Of a stretch of DNA of 64,000 nt, positions 17,240-25,860 are shown one piece after another. Numbering within the stretch: the first letter of the stretch is position 1; the number at the start of each line of letters is the position of its first letter. The notes beneath the pieces are model-generated. The model made no database searches. It saw only the letters and a program-made list of their open reading frames with translations, and was not told the DNA's origin. Source of the stretch: Persicitalea sp038235275. GTDB taxonomy: Bacteria > Bacteroidota > Bacteroidia > Cytophagales > Spirosomataceae. The stretch is taken from NCBI GenBank assembly GCA_038235275.1, contig JBBSUC010000007.1, forward strand, positions 62,001 to 126,000, in the 5' to 3' direction. A program made the translations under genes and the position numbers.

Positions 17240-18210
17240 TGAAACTCACCCACCTCTTTTTCGGTAACCAACCCGACGAAAAATGGCAGCTCGTCCGGCA
17301 AATGGGCATCACCGAGGCCATCGTCAAACTCGCGCCTGAACTAACCGGGATGCCGTCGATCGACGACCTGGATTCCTTCCGGCAGTCACAGGAAATTTAC
17401 GCCAAAAATGGTTTTGAGATAATTGGTTTGGAAGGCGATCAGATCGACATGATTCCGATCAAACTGGGGCTGCCGGATCGGGATCAGCAAATTGAAAAGT
17501 ACCAGCAGCTGCTGGAAAACATGGGGGCGCTGGGCGTGAAGCTGCTATGCTACAACTTCATGTCGACAGGCTGGTACCGCACCCACAAGGGCTTGCCCGA
17601 ACGCGGCGGGGCGCTGGTGAGTGGTTTCAATTATGAGGCTTCCCAAAGAGAACCCGTTTCCAAGTACGGTACTTTTTCCGAAAGTCAGATTTGGGAAAAC
17701 TACCACTACTTTGTCGAGCAGATCATGCCCGTCGCCGAGTCCAACGGCGTGAAAATGGCTTTGCATCCCGACGATCCGCCCATCAGCCCGGTCAACGGCA
17801 TCGGGCGTATTCTGACCTCGGCAGATGCCATTCGGAAAGCCCTGTCTTTTTCCGACAGTGCCTCGAATGGCTTAACCTTCTGCCAGGGTACCTACACGAC
17901 AATGGAGGAAAGTGTGCCAAGCCTAATTCAAGAATTTGGTTCCGAAAAAATCTTTTTCGTCCACATCCGCGACGTCGTTGGCTCGCCCACCGATTTTCGG
18001 GAGACCTTTCACGATAACGGTCCGACGGATATGTACCGCACCATGAAATGCTACTACGAAACGGGGCTAGATGTACCCCTCCGCTCCGACCACGTGCCGA
18101 CGATGGCGGGCGAGAGCAACGAAAGTGTGGGCTACGAAATGAAGGGCAGTTTGTTCGGCGTTGGCTACATCAAGGGTTTGATGGATGCCTGTGCGTCGGA
18201 AATGTCCTGA
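17239..18210 (+). CDS. uxuA: Mannonate dehydratase UxuA
   Basis: A 323-residue TIM-barrel enzyme that converts mannonate to 2-keto-3-deoxygluconate. Conserved metal and substrate segments are visible: ALHPDDPP, FCQGTY, FFVHIRDVVG, FHDNGPTDM and RSDHVPTM. The ATG at 17239 overlaps the preceding TGA by one base (TGATG); a TTG one codon earlier is a less likely start. It is somewhat shorter than the E. coli enzyme but keeps all motifs. KDG kinase and aldolase are not in the window. Confidence 0.9.
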   Translation: MKLTHLFFGNQPDEKWQLVRQMGITEAIVKLAPELTGMPSIDDLDSFRQSQEIYAKNGFEIIGLEGDQIDMIPIKLGLPDRDQQIEKYQQLLENMGALGVKLLCYNFMSTGWYRTHKGLPERGGALVSGFNYEASQREPVSKYGTFSESQIWENYHYFVEQIMPVAESNGVKMALHPDDPPISPVNGIGRILTSADAIRKALSFSDSASNGLTFCQGTYTTMEESVPSLIQEFGSEKIFFVHIRDVVGSPTDFRETFHDNGPTDMYRTMKCYYETGLDVPLRSDHVPTMAGESNESVGYEMKGSLFGVGYIKGLMDACASEMS

Positions 18211-18256
18211 GTCGCTGAGTCGCTTTCATTTATATCTAGTTTTTTTTAAATTCTCC

Positions 18257-19852
18257 ATGAAGCACTTCCTTTTAGTCTTGTTCCTAGCTAGTTGGAGTTT
18301 CCGCGTCGGGGCCACGGACTACTACGTGTCGGCGGCTGGCAGCGACAACAACGATGGCAAGTCGAGTGCCAAACCATTATTAAGTTTACAAAAAGCGGCG
18401 GGGCTCACTCAGCCCGGCGACACCGTTTTCGCGATGAACGGTACCTACGCGGCCACTTCGGGTCCGGTTTTGAACATCACCCGCTCGGGACAGGCAGACA
18501 AGTACATTACCTACAAAGCCTTTCCGGGACATTCGCCCAAAATAACTGCCGCCGGAAACGTATGGAACGCGGTGGTAATCAACGGGTCATTCATCGTTTT
18601 TGAAGGGTTTGAACTGGTGGGCAACAATGCCAACATCACCTACGAAGCGGCTTTCAAAGCGTATTCCGATAATATTGCCGGCACGGCGGGCCCCAATGGG
18701 AATTTCAACACCAACGGCCTGTCGATCGGCGGACCGCGCACTGAGTCCAAGCTTCCGCACCATATCGTGATCCGCGCCTGCACCGGCCATGACTTTCCCG
18801 GTGGCGGCATAAGTGCCATCCAGACGGACTACGTCACGATCGACAACAACCTGGTCTATAACAACGCCTGGTACATGATGTACGCGGGCAGCGGGATCAG
18901 CATCCTCAACCCGTTCAATAGCGACCGGGAAACCATTTACAAAAACATCGTGAGGAACAATCGGTGCTTTGCAAATAAAACGACCATTCCCTGGGTCAGT
19001 ATCAAGAAGCTGAGCGATGGCAATGGCATCATTATCGACGTCAACCAATATCCCTACGACGGCAAGGCGGGCGACGAGGCCTACACGGGCCGCACCCTGG
19101 TCGAAAACAATCTCAGTGTGGCCAACGGAGGATCGGGCATCCACGCATTCAAGGCCGACCACGTGGATATCATCAACAACACCGCTTACCAGAACGGCGT
19201 AGTGTTGCCCGATTACGCCAATATCTTCGCCAACACCTGCACCGATGTGAACATCATCGGTAACATTATGTACGCGGCCACGGGAAAAAAGTGTAATTCC
19301 AACAACAAGAATGTAAACGTGCGCTACGATTACAACCTGTATTTCAACGGAGAGGTAGCCGTGCAAGGCCCCCATGACATTATTGCCTACCCCGAATTTG
19401 TGAATCCTTCCGACGACCCGATCCTGGCCAATTTCAAAGTAAAGCCCAGCAGTCCGGCCATTGACGCGGGTAGCCCGGTTGCCGGGGAATACAGTCCGAA
19501 AGACCTGCTCGGCATCGGTCGTCCCCAGGGAAAAAGCCCGGACCGGGGTGCGTACGAATTCATCGATGGTCCGATTTCGATTATCACGGCTCTGAACCCG
19601 GCCCCCTCGACCGGAAAGCCGATCCTCTTTCCAAATCCAACCCAGGACACCGTTTCGGTTCAGTTTAGTGAAACCCCACCGCTCGCCACGCAGATAAAGA
19701 TTATAACCAGCCAGGGCATAGAGGTAAAAAAACAGGAACTCACTCGGCAACTGAATGAGGTCAGTATCGGTTCGCTGGTGGGGGGCTCTTATCTGGTGGT
19801 CATTACCCAAAACGGCAAAACGCTGTCGGTTCAGACTTTTGTCAAGCAGTAA
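18257..19852 (+). CDS. Secreted beta-helix pectate-lyase-like protein with T9SS domain
   Basis: Starting at ATG 18257, which gives a good signal peptide (MKHFLLVLFLASWSF), the protein is 531 residues. YYVSAAGSDNNDGKS marks the start of a right-handed beta-helix like PL9/PL1 lyases and DUF1565 proteins; repeated N-x-V/I turns follow (NNLVYNN, NNTAYQNG). The C-terminal ~75 residues form a type A T9SS sorting domain (LFPNPTQDTVSV...GGSYLVVITQNGK), so it is exported to the cell surface or medium. A longer upstream frame exists but would bury the signal peptide. Confidence 0.8.
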   Translation: MKHFLLVLFLASWSFRVGATDYYVSAAGSDNNDGKSSAKPLLSLQKAAGLTQPGDTVFAMNGTYAATSGPVLNITRSGQADKYITYKAFPGHSPKITAAGNVWNAVVINGSFIVFEGFELVGNNANITYEAAFKAYSDNIAGTAGPNGNFNTNGLSIGGPRTESKLPHHIVIRACTGHDFPGGGISAIQTDYVTIDNNLVYNNAWYMMYAGSGISILNPFNSDRETIYKNIVRNNRCFANKTTIPWVSIKKLSDGNGIIIDVNQYPYDGKAGDEAYTGRTLVENNLSVANGGSGIHAFKADHVDIINNTAYQNGVVLPDYANIFANTCTDVNIIGNIMYAATGKKCNSNNKNVNVRYDYNLYFNGEVAVQGPHDIIAYPEFVNPSDDPILANFKVKPSSPAIDAGSPVAGEYSPKDLLGIGRPQGKSPDRGAYEFIDGPISIITALNPAPSTGKPILFPNPTQDTVSVQFSETPPLATQIKIITSQGIEVKKQELTRQLNEVSIGSLVGGSYLVVITQNGKTLSVQTFVKQ

Positions 19853-19999
19853 TTCAAGTTTTGCCCAAAGCCTGTGTCAGATTTTGGTAGTAGTTTTACC
19901 GCCACCGGTTATTCGCGTTCGTTGAAGAAAGTGATGATGGAAATACATAGCTGGGGTGTCAATCATCGCGAAAAAATACTTGGCAAGAGCACAAAATGA

Positions 20000-20040
20000 A
20001 GGGGCTAAACGCTTTCCCATTCGGAAAGCGTTTAGCCCCT
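20000..20040. terminator. Perfect 18-bp hairpin between convergent genes
   Basis: Arms AGGGGCTAAACGCTTTCC and its exact complement flank a 5-nt loop (20018-20022). It sits between the ends of the beta-helix gene (+) and the SRPBCC gene (-), so a bidirectional terminator is likely, though no strong T-run follows. Confidence 0.65.
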
Positions 20041-20063
20041 GATACTCTACCAAATGGCTTAGA

Positions 20064-20624
20064 TTACAGTCCTGGGGTCGTCTGGTTTTCCGACTCTGCT
20101 TTGAGAAGTTCAAGCCAGTGCTGCATGTCCCGGTCCAAATTCTTGTTGAAGGATTTTTTCAATAGGCTGGCCAACAAACCCTCCATCGTTTCGTCTACCG
20201 AAACCTCCGTGCCTCCTGGTACTGCTTTCAGCTCCCAGTTGTGAACCGCGTACATTCCGAACGTCTTACCCGTCCAGCCCAGGCTAGCGTTAGCCTCCAC
20301 CGTGTGCAGCGTCGAATGAATTCCCGCCCCTCCTGTTTTCCAGTCAAAGGTGGTACCGGGCAGCAGTGGGCCACTGAGCTGGGGCTTGCTGATGTCCGGC
20401 TGCCAATTGGCCCAATGGTCGATGTCAGTTAGCACACTCCATACTGTCTCGGGGGTAGCTTCAATTACAATACTTTTACTGGCCTTAACTGGCGCTTCGG
20501 GGTTAGTTTGTACTTTCATAGGGAGGTGGCTGCTGCCGTGGTTGGTTGTTTGGTTAATAGAAATGGCAGCTCCTGATACTCCCACCAGGGCGGCCAACGC
20601 GAATGTTTTGCCAATTGTGCTCAT
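20064..20624 (-). CDS. SRPBCC-family protein with N-terminal membrane/signal segment
   Basis: The chosen ATG at 20624 gives 186 residues beginning MSTIGKTFALAALVGVSG, a hydrophobic leader. The rest is a START/Bet v1-like fold of the polyketide cyclase/dehydrase type (SIVIEATPETVWSVLTDIDHWANWQPDI). Such proteins bind hydrophobic ligands; the ligand is unknown. It lies just before a divergently placed role-mate: the Crp/Fnr gene downstream is on the same strand, in reverse order. Confidence 0.7.
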   Translation of the reverse strand: MSTIGKTFALAALVGVSGAAISINQTTNHGSSHLPMKVQTNPEAPVKASKSIVIEATPETVWSVLTDIDHWANWQPDISKPQLSGPLLPGTTFDWKTGGAGIHSTLHTVEANASLGWTGKTFGMYAVHNWELKAVPGGTEVSVDETMEGLLASLLKKSFNKNLDRDMQHWLELLKAESENQTTPGL

Positions 20625-20716
20625 CTGTTTTTTGATTTTGTTTTGTTTGATGATGCAAAGTTGCAAGGGTTAGGGCCGCCACGACGATAACAAAAGATAA
20701 GAAATTGGAATCCGCC

Positions 20717-21316
20717 TCATTTTCGCAAAATCCGGTTTCGGATTCTGCTCATACTGACGGGGGTAATGCCGAGGTAGTTGGCAATGTAGTGCTGAGGGAC
20801 TCGCTCCAGAATTTTTTTTTTTTGGCCTTCCAGCAAATCGAGATAGCGCTCCTCGGGGCTGAGCAACAGCAGGCTCACCATACGCTCCTCCAGTCCCACG
20901 GTCAGGTACTCGGCCACGAGACGGCCGAATTTTTGCCAGACCATGCGCTGCTCGAACAAATCGCACAGGGCTTTGTAGGAAAACCCGATGCAGGTGCTGT
21001 CGCTCAGTGCCTCGATGGTAATCTGCGACGGCCGACCAGTCAGACAGCTGACGTAAGCACTCAGAAAATGATTTTCGAAGAAAAAATAGGTGGTGCGTTC
21101 GTCGCCGTCTTTGGTATAAAATTGCCGGAACATTCCCTCTAGTACGAAGGCCACTTCGGTGGCCGACTGGCCCTCCTGCACAAACAGGGCATGTTTTTTG
21201 ATCGAATGGATGGTAAGGTGTGGCTCCAGCAAAGCCCAATCGGTGTCGGAAAGGTCAACGAACTGTTCGATTTGATGACGCAGGCGCGCAGCCTGCTGGC
21301 TTGATGGCGAATTCAT
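20717..21316 (-). CDS. Crp/Fnr-family transcriptional regulator
   Basis: From ATG 21316 (MNSPSSQQ) the protein is about 199 residues. It has an N-terminal cyclic-nucleotide-binding-like beta-roll (VQEGQSATEVAFVLEGMFRQFY, then GDERTTYFF) and a C-terminal winged helix with QHYIANYLGITPVSMSRIRNRI. There is no cysteine cluster, so it is not an oxygen-sensing Fnr. It lies upstream of the SRPBCC gene and may control it. It is one of four such paralogues in the window. Confidence 0.85.
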   Translation of the reverse strand: MNSPSSQQAARLRHQIEQFVDLSDTDWALLEPHLTIHSIKKHALFVQEGQSATEVAFVLEGMFRQFYTKDGDERTTYFFFENHFLSAYVSCLTGRPSQITIEALSDSTCIGFSYKALCDLFEQRMVWQKFGRLVAEYLTVGLEERMVSLLLLSPEERYLDLLEGQKKKILERVPQHYIANYLGITPVSMSRIRNRILRK

Positions 21317-21448
21317 ACGAGTTGTTTTTAGTGACAAACCTTTTTTGGCTTAGTACTAAACTCATCCGTCAATCCTTTTGATTAGTCGGCCGTACGGCAT
21401 AACCCTATTATTTTTATTTTGCGAGGTTTGGCTTAACCTCCTGGCCGC

Positions 21449-23074
21449 TCACAGCTCTTTCAGCTTGAAATAACAGAACAAAGGCCAGGTGTGGGGGTGC
21501 GAACAATAGCCCTGAAAGGCTCGTTTCCGGTCCTGCGAAGGCACCCAGAACGCGTAAAGTCCCTCGCGGTACAGCGTCGAGTTGACTTCATCGGCTGCGG
21601 TCCACTGCCCGACCCAGTAGTTGGGATACTGCTGGGCAAAGTTGTGAAACGAAAATTTCATCAGCAGTGACCAGGCTTCTTCCTTGTCGAAGGTCGCTAC
21701 GCCGAGCAGCACGGGGTATTCCAGCGAAAACCAAATGCCTCCGTCTTCCCCGTCGGGGTTATGACCCCATAGCGGGCGTTCATGGGTGCGCATACCAATT
21801 TTTTCGGGAGCCAGCACCTTGCTTTTCACGTAGGCGTAAATTTCCCTTTTGCGGTCGGTGGGCAGGTCGGGAATTTGCAACAGGTAGCCCTGCGGTTCCA
21901 GACAAACATTGTCGAGACCAAACTTCAATTTGCTGTTCAGGTAAGCCCGCGCCGAGAAGTTTCGGTCGCCCAGGTCGCGCATATAATTTTGCGACACCGT
22001 AGCGCGGTAGTCCCGCAGGGCGGTCAGGAGCGAAGCCGCCTGCGGGTTGTTGGCCTTTTCCAGTACTGTAATCAGTTTCGGCAAGGTAGCCAGTACAATG
22101 GCCGAGTTCACGTGCGACTCCGCCGATCCGACAAAGATGTTTGGCGAATAATCGTGAAAAAAGCTGTCGCTCCAGTCGGAGTTCAGCATCTTGACTAAGC
22201 CGTTCGGTCCCAGCCCGATTTCGTCGCGCAGGTACACGAAGTACTTTTTCACGAAGGTCAGCACCGAATCGGTTCGGTTGGATTCGGCGGGGTAATAAGC
22301 GACTTGCTCGTTCAGAAAACCGTAATCTTTCGTAATCAGCAGGTACTCGGCCAGGGCCGTGAAGAAAAACAACTGCTCGTCGCTTTCCTTGTAGATCGAC
22401 GCGGCCGTGTAGCCAAAGCCGTTATTACCTCGCTTGATTTCACCGTCGGCTTCCGAGTGTTTCATCACGTACCGCAGGGTCGATTTGGCTAAGGCGGGGT
22501 TGGTGTAGCACGCGGCCAGCGCCGCCTGTAAATGGTCGCGATTCGAGATGTTGTCGCCGAAGTAATAGCTGTACACTGTTCCCTGCGGGATAAAGGTTTC
22601 GTTATAGTATTCGCTGTACTTGGCCGATGCTTCCATCATGTGGGCATTCCAGAGCATCTCGCGCCGGAAAATTTCGTTCTTCTCGTCCGACAGGTTGGGG
22701 AGTTTTTGCTTCCATTGGTCGGCGTACAGGCCGTCGAATTGATCGGTCTGGTTGGCCCCGGTCAGCAACTCGGCAACCTGAGACTGAACGGTCGCAACAT
22801 CGTTACCTTTCGTCAGACCAATCACCACGTTGAACTGGACAATTTGCCCCGGTTTCAGGCGGGTCGTTACGGTGGTGGCGAGGGTATCGGCGGTGGCGGT
22901 TACGGTGGTCTGGTAATCGTTGCCGGTTGGTTGGGCGTGCATGAATATCGACGGCGGATCCACATCATACGGATAGCGTTCTGTGGAAGCGGGACCACCA
23001 GGAATTCATGGCCCTCCCATCTATACATGCTTTCCACCCAACACCAGTCCATCGAGCAGGTAAGACCACTGGCC
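21449..23074 (-). pseudogene. GH94-like glycoside phosphorylase/hydrolase, truncated, two internal stops
   Basis: A long frame (504 codons from a GTG at 22963) shows an (alpha/alpha)6 catalytic domain with YSYYFGDNISNRDHLQAAL and HPHTWPLF, like GH94 and related six-hairpin enzymes. It starts mid-domain. Reading upstream in the same frame gives GQWSYLLDGLVLGGKHV, TAG at 23021-23023, MGGP, TGA at 23006-23008, then IPGGPASTERYPYDVD. Both stops fit Trp codons changed by one base. Homology ends near 23074, where a pstA fragment begins on the other strand. The true N-terminus is absent, so the gene is probably dead. Confidence 0.7.
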
Positions 23075-23077
23075 TAG

Positions 23078-23164
23078 GGGACGGCCGTGGTGCTGATCCT
23101 GCTGGTATCCCTGCTCAACAGCGTTGCCTTTTACATCCGCTACCGACAACGGACCCAAGAATGA
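23078..23164 (+). pseudogene. 3' fragment of pstA (phosphate ABC permease)
   Basis: Open only from 23078, this stretch encodes a final transmembrane helix and basic tail (VVLILLVSLLNSVAFYIRYR...TQE) as at the end of PstA, and stops 4 nt before pstB, the normal pstA-pstB spacing. The rest of pstA, pstC and pstS are missing: the sequence upstream belongs to the inverted GH94-like gene. This marks a deletion or rearrangement breakpoint. Confidence 0.6.
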
Positions 23165-23168
23165 ATTT

Positions 23169-23897
23169 ATGAAAGAAACCAAGCTCTCGGCCCACGCCCT
23201 CAACCTATCCTTCGGCGATAAGCACGTTCTCAAGTACATCGATATCAGTTTTGAGAAAAACCGGGTCACCTCGCTCATTGGCCCTTCCGGCTGCGGCAAG
23301 TCCACCCTGCTGCGCTCCTTCAACCGGATGCACGACCTTTCGCCGGAGGCCCGCGTCGAAGGCATACTGAAACTGGGAGATAGAGACATTTACGCCGCCG
23401 ACAACCCCGTGACGGAAACCCGCAAAAGGATCGGGATGGTATTTCAAAAACCCAATCCGCTGCCCAAGAGCATCTACGAGAATCTGGCGTACGCGCTGAA
23501 GCTGCACGGGTTTCCAAAAGGCGAGATTCCCGACCTGATTCAATCAGCTTTGGAGGAAAGTTTTATTTGGGACGAGGTCAAGGACGAGTTGGACAAGCCA
23601 GCGGTGAAGCTGTCGGGCGGTCAGCAGCAGCGCCTCTGCATCGCACGGACGGTGGTTTTGCGCCCCGAGGTGATCCTGATGGACGAGCCCTGTTCCGCCC
23701 TGGACCCCATCAGCACCGGAAAAATAGAAGAGCTGATTGTCAAGCTTAAAGAAAACTTCACGATCGTCATCGTGACCCACAATATGCAGCAGGCGCAACG
23801 AGTTTCCGACAAGGTGGCCTTCATGTATTTGGGCGAACTCATCGAGTTCGACACGGTGGAGAATATCTTCGAGCATCCGAAGCATGAACTCACGTAG
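23169..23897 (+). CDS. pstB: Phosphate ABC transporter ATPase PstB, probably non-functional context
   Basis: From ATG 23169 the protein has 242 residues with Walker A GPSGCGKST (38-46), signature LSGGQQQRLCIAR and Walker B VILMDEPCSALDP, all intact. It would energise Pi uptake with PstAC. The usual PstB end appears beyond a TAG at 23895: the frame continues NYVGGYFG and stops at 23922, so CAG-to-TAG has cut off 9 residues. With its permease partners lost just upstream, it is probably decaying or relies on another pst operon. Confidence 0.85.
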   Translation: MKETKLSAHALNLSFGDKHVLKYIDISFEKNRVTSLIGPSGCGKSTLLRSFNRMHDLSPEARVEGILKLGDRDIYAADNPVTETRKRIGMVFQKPNPLPKSIYENLAYALKLHGFPKGEIPDLIQSALEESFIWDEVKDELDKPAVKLSGGQQQRLCIARTVVLRPEVILMDEPCSALDPISTGKIEELIVKLKENFTIVIVTHNMQQAQRVSDKVAFMYLGELIEFDTVENIFEHPKHELT

Positions 23898-24071
23898 AAC
23901 TATGTGGGGGGGTATTTCGGGTAGTATAGCGGCTATGTCTATCCCGCCCTCCTTCGCCATGCCCCAGCCTGCTTTACCGCTTCCGTTTAACTCTTGTTAG
24001 CCTCTTTAATCATCTGACCCTGAATTGACTGCAAATTTCGAGACAATTCCTAATGTGGATATCCAATTGGC

Positions 24072-25820
24072 TTAGTATCCTTGGTTTTGAATTAAAAAGC
24101 CTTCTTCGTTAGAAGCCCCGTCAATGGCTCGTTGAGGGATAGGAAACAGTCTCTTGCTAACATCGCTATCGGTCTTGCCGGTCCAGTTTTCTTCGTATTT
24201 GCCAAAGCGAATTTGGTAGTTCCTTCTAAAAGCTTCCCAATACAGTTCAAATCCCGATTCGCGGAATAAAGTGTTCAGATCGATCGTGGACAAGGCAGCC
24301 GGAGTCTGCTGAGGGCGGGCCTTTCTGGACGTTCTCAGGGCATTGACATCGGCCAAAGCCCCGGCCTTATCACCCTTTCTCAACTTGGACTCAGCTCGCA
24401 TCAGGTAAATCTCGCCGAGGCGAATCAAGACCAGATCAACGCTGCTGTTGGAACAGCAATTGGGGGCAGTGTGGCTGAACTGGTATTTTGAAAACCTGTA
24501 GCCCGTGTTGTGCAGGCTCCCGGCCTCGGAAAAATCAACCTTGAGTGTGTGGTCGACATAGGTTCGGTTTGCGCCGCTTGTCCTGGCGTTGATGACGGGA
24601 TAAATCCTGACCATCCCATTGCCACAAGTCAGAACGTTACCCCCTCCGTCTTTTCTGGGGCCCCATATAATCCCGCGAAGTATTCCCCGGTCGATCTCGA
24701 ACTCCTTGGCCGGCACGCAATAGTAATGGTCCGCATCATTCGCCGGGGTAACCCCGGTGAGGTCTTTGAGCTTGTCGGGTACGATCGTGTTTTTTTTGAA
24801 GAAACGGGCGTCGGCATCGGCTGGATCCACCTTTCCGTAGGCGTCCACCCAAGTCTGATAAAAATCGGAGGTGGCCGCTATTGCATCCGTTCCCCTTGTG
24901 TTTGGGAATTCCGGTCTTGGAATCTGATCGCCGGATATGGGCCAATAGGCCCACCGCTGTTGGTCGGTCTGAAGTACCCCCCGCTGGTCCATCGCGAATA
25001 TAAGTTCAGGATTTGAATGATTTTCGTCACTGAACAAGTCAAAGTATTCGGCGGATAGCGAATAGGGGCCGGAGATAATGTCGCTGGTGTAACGAATGAC
25101 CTTATCCATGTCCGCTTCTGTGAATTTGGGTGTGCCATAAGGATCCCTGTAAACCGCAGCGTTCAAATACAACCGCGCCAACAAAGCCTTCACGGCGAAT
25201 TGATTGAGCCTACCCGGCCCCTTGTCGTTTTTAATGACATCCACAACCGACAAAAGCTCGCTTTCGATATGATCGATTGCTTTTTGCCCCCTTAGAATTT
25301 CAGACCTATCCTTGGAAAACTCTTTCTTGAAAATAAGACCCCAGTTATCGAGCGCCAGCATATTAAGATATGCTTTCATGGCTATCATTTCAGAAAGGGC
25401 CTCCTGGGCTCTCGAATCCCCTTTCTTGGCTTCTATGCTCAGTCTTTCCGCAGCAATCACGGCTCTTGACAAACAGAGGGTTATGTTTGTCCAGGTGTCT
25501 CCCACCAAGCTATTGCCAGGAGTCATGAGGTGCTGGTGGATTGCAATGAACTTTCCCCCATCGAACCAGTCCTTTCCCCCACGATACGGAAGGATGCCTT
25601 CATCGGAGGCAACTTCCTGAAGGCCGAAGTTAGAGGTATGCAGCCATACGTTGTACCGAAGAAATCCGTACACTGGCGCTATGGACCCATTCACAATTTC
25701 TGCCTGGCCAGTTCCGGTCAGCGACTCATCCAGAATATCTTCCTCCAGTTTAGTGCAACCGAAAAACACGAACAGGAACACCGCTACCGGCAGGGATTTG
25801 CTAAATGTAGAATTTTTCAT
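24072..25820 (-). CDS. SusD/RagB-family outer-membrane lipoprotein (first pair)
   Basis: The 582-residue protein has a lipobox ending at C22 (FLFVFFGC) and the helical TPR-rich SusD fold; C-terminal SGFELYWEAFRRNYQIRFGKY and LFPIPQRAI are family hallmarks. It caps the SusC channel and captures ligand at the surface. It follows SusC by 40 nt. No glycanase adjoins this pair; the PI-PLC-like gene and the Pho-box-like promoter point to a phosphorylated ligand, which is inference. Confidence 0.9.
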   Translation of the reverse strand: MKNSTFSKSLPVAVFLFVFFGCTKLEEDILDESLTGTGQAEIVNGSIAPVYGFLRYNVWLHTSNFGLQEVASDEGILPYRGGKDWFDGGKFIAIHQHLMTPGNSLVGDTWTNITLCLSRAVIAAERLSIEAKKGDSRAQEALSEMIAMKAYLNMLALDNWGLIFKKEFSKDRSEILRGQKAIDHIESELLSVVDVIKNDKGPGRLNQFAVKALLARLYLNAAVYRDPYGTPKFTEADMDKVIRYTSDIISGPYSLSAEYFDLFSDENHSNPELIFAMDQRGVLQTDQQRWAYWPISGDQIPRPEFPNTRGTDAIAATSDFYQTWVDAYGKVDPADADARFFKKNTIVPDKLKDLTGVTPANDADHYYCVPAKEFEIDRGILRGIIWGPRKDGGGNVLTCGNGMVRIYPVINARTSGANRTYVDHTLKVDFSEAGSLHNTGYRFSKYQFSHTAPNCCSNSSVDLVLIRLGEIYLMRAESKLRKGDKAGALADVNALRTSRKARPQQTPAALSTIDLNTLFRESGFELYWEAFRRNYQIRFGKYEENWTGKTDSDVSKRLFPIPQRAIDGASNEEGFLIQNQGY

Positions 25821-25860
25821 TTTGTCTTTTCAATGGGATGGCGATAGGTTGGTTTTTTAT

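Noticed and set aside
18587..19810. Long minus-strand open frame (407 codons) opposite the beta-helix gene
   Set aside because: It mirrors the codon pattern of the real gene, has no start context or recognisable domain, and the + strand protein has a signal peptide, beta-helix repeats and a T9SS domain.
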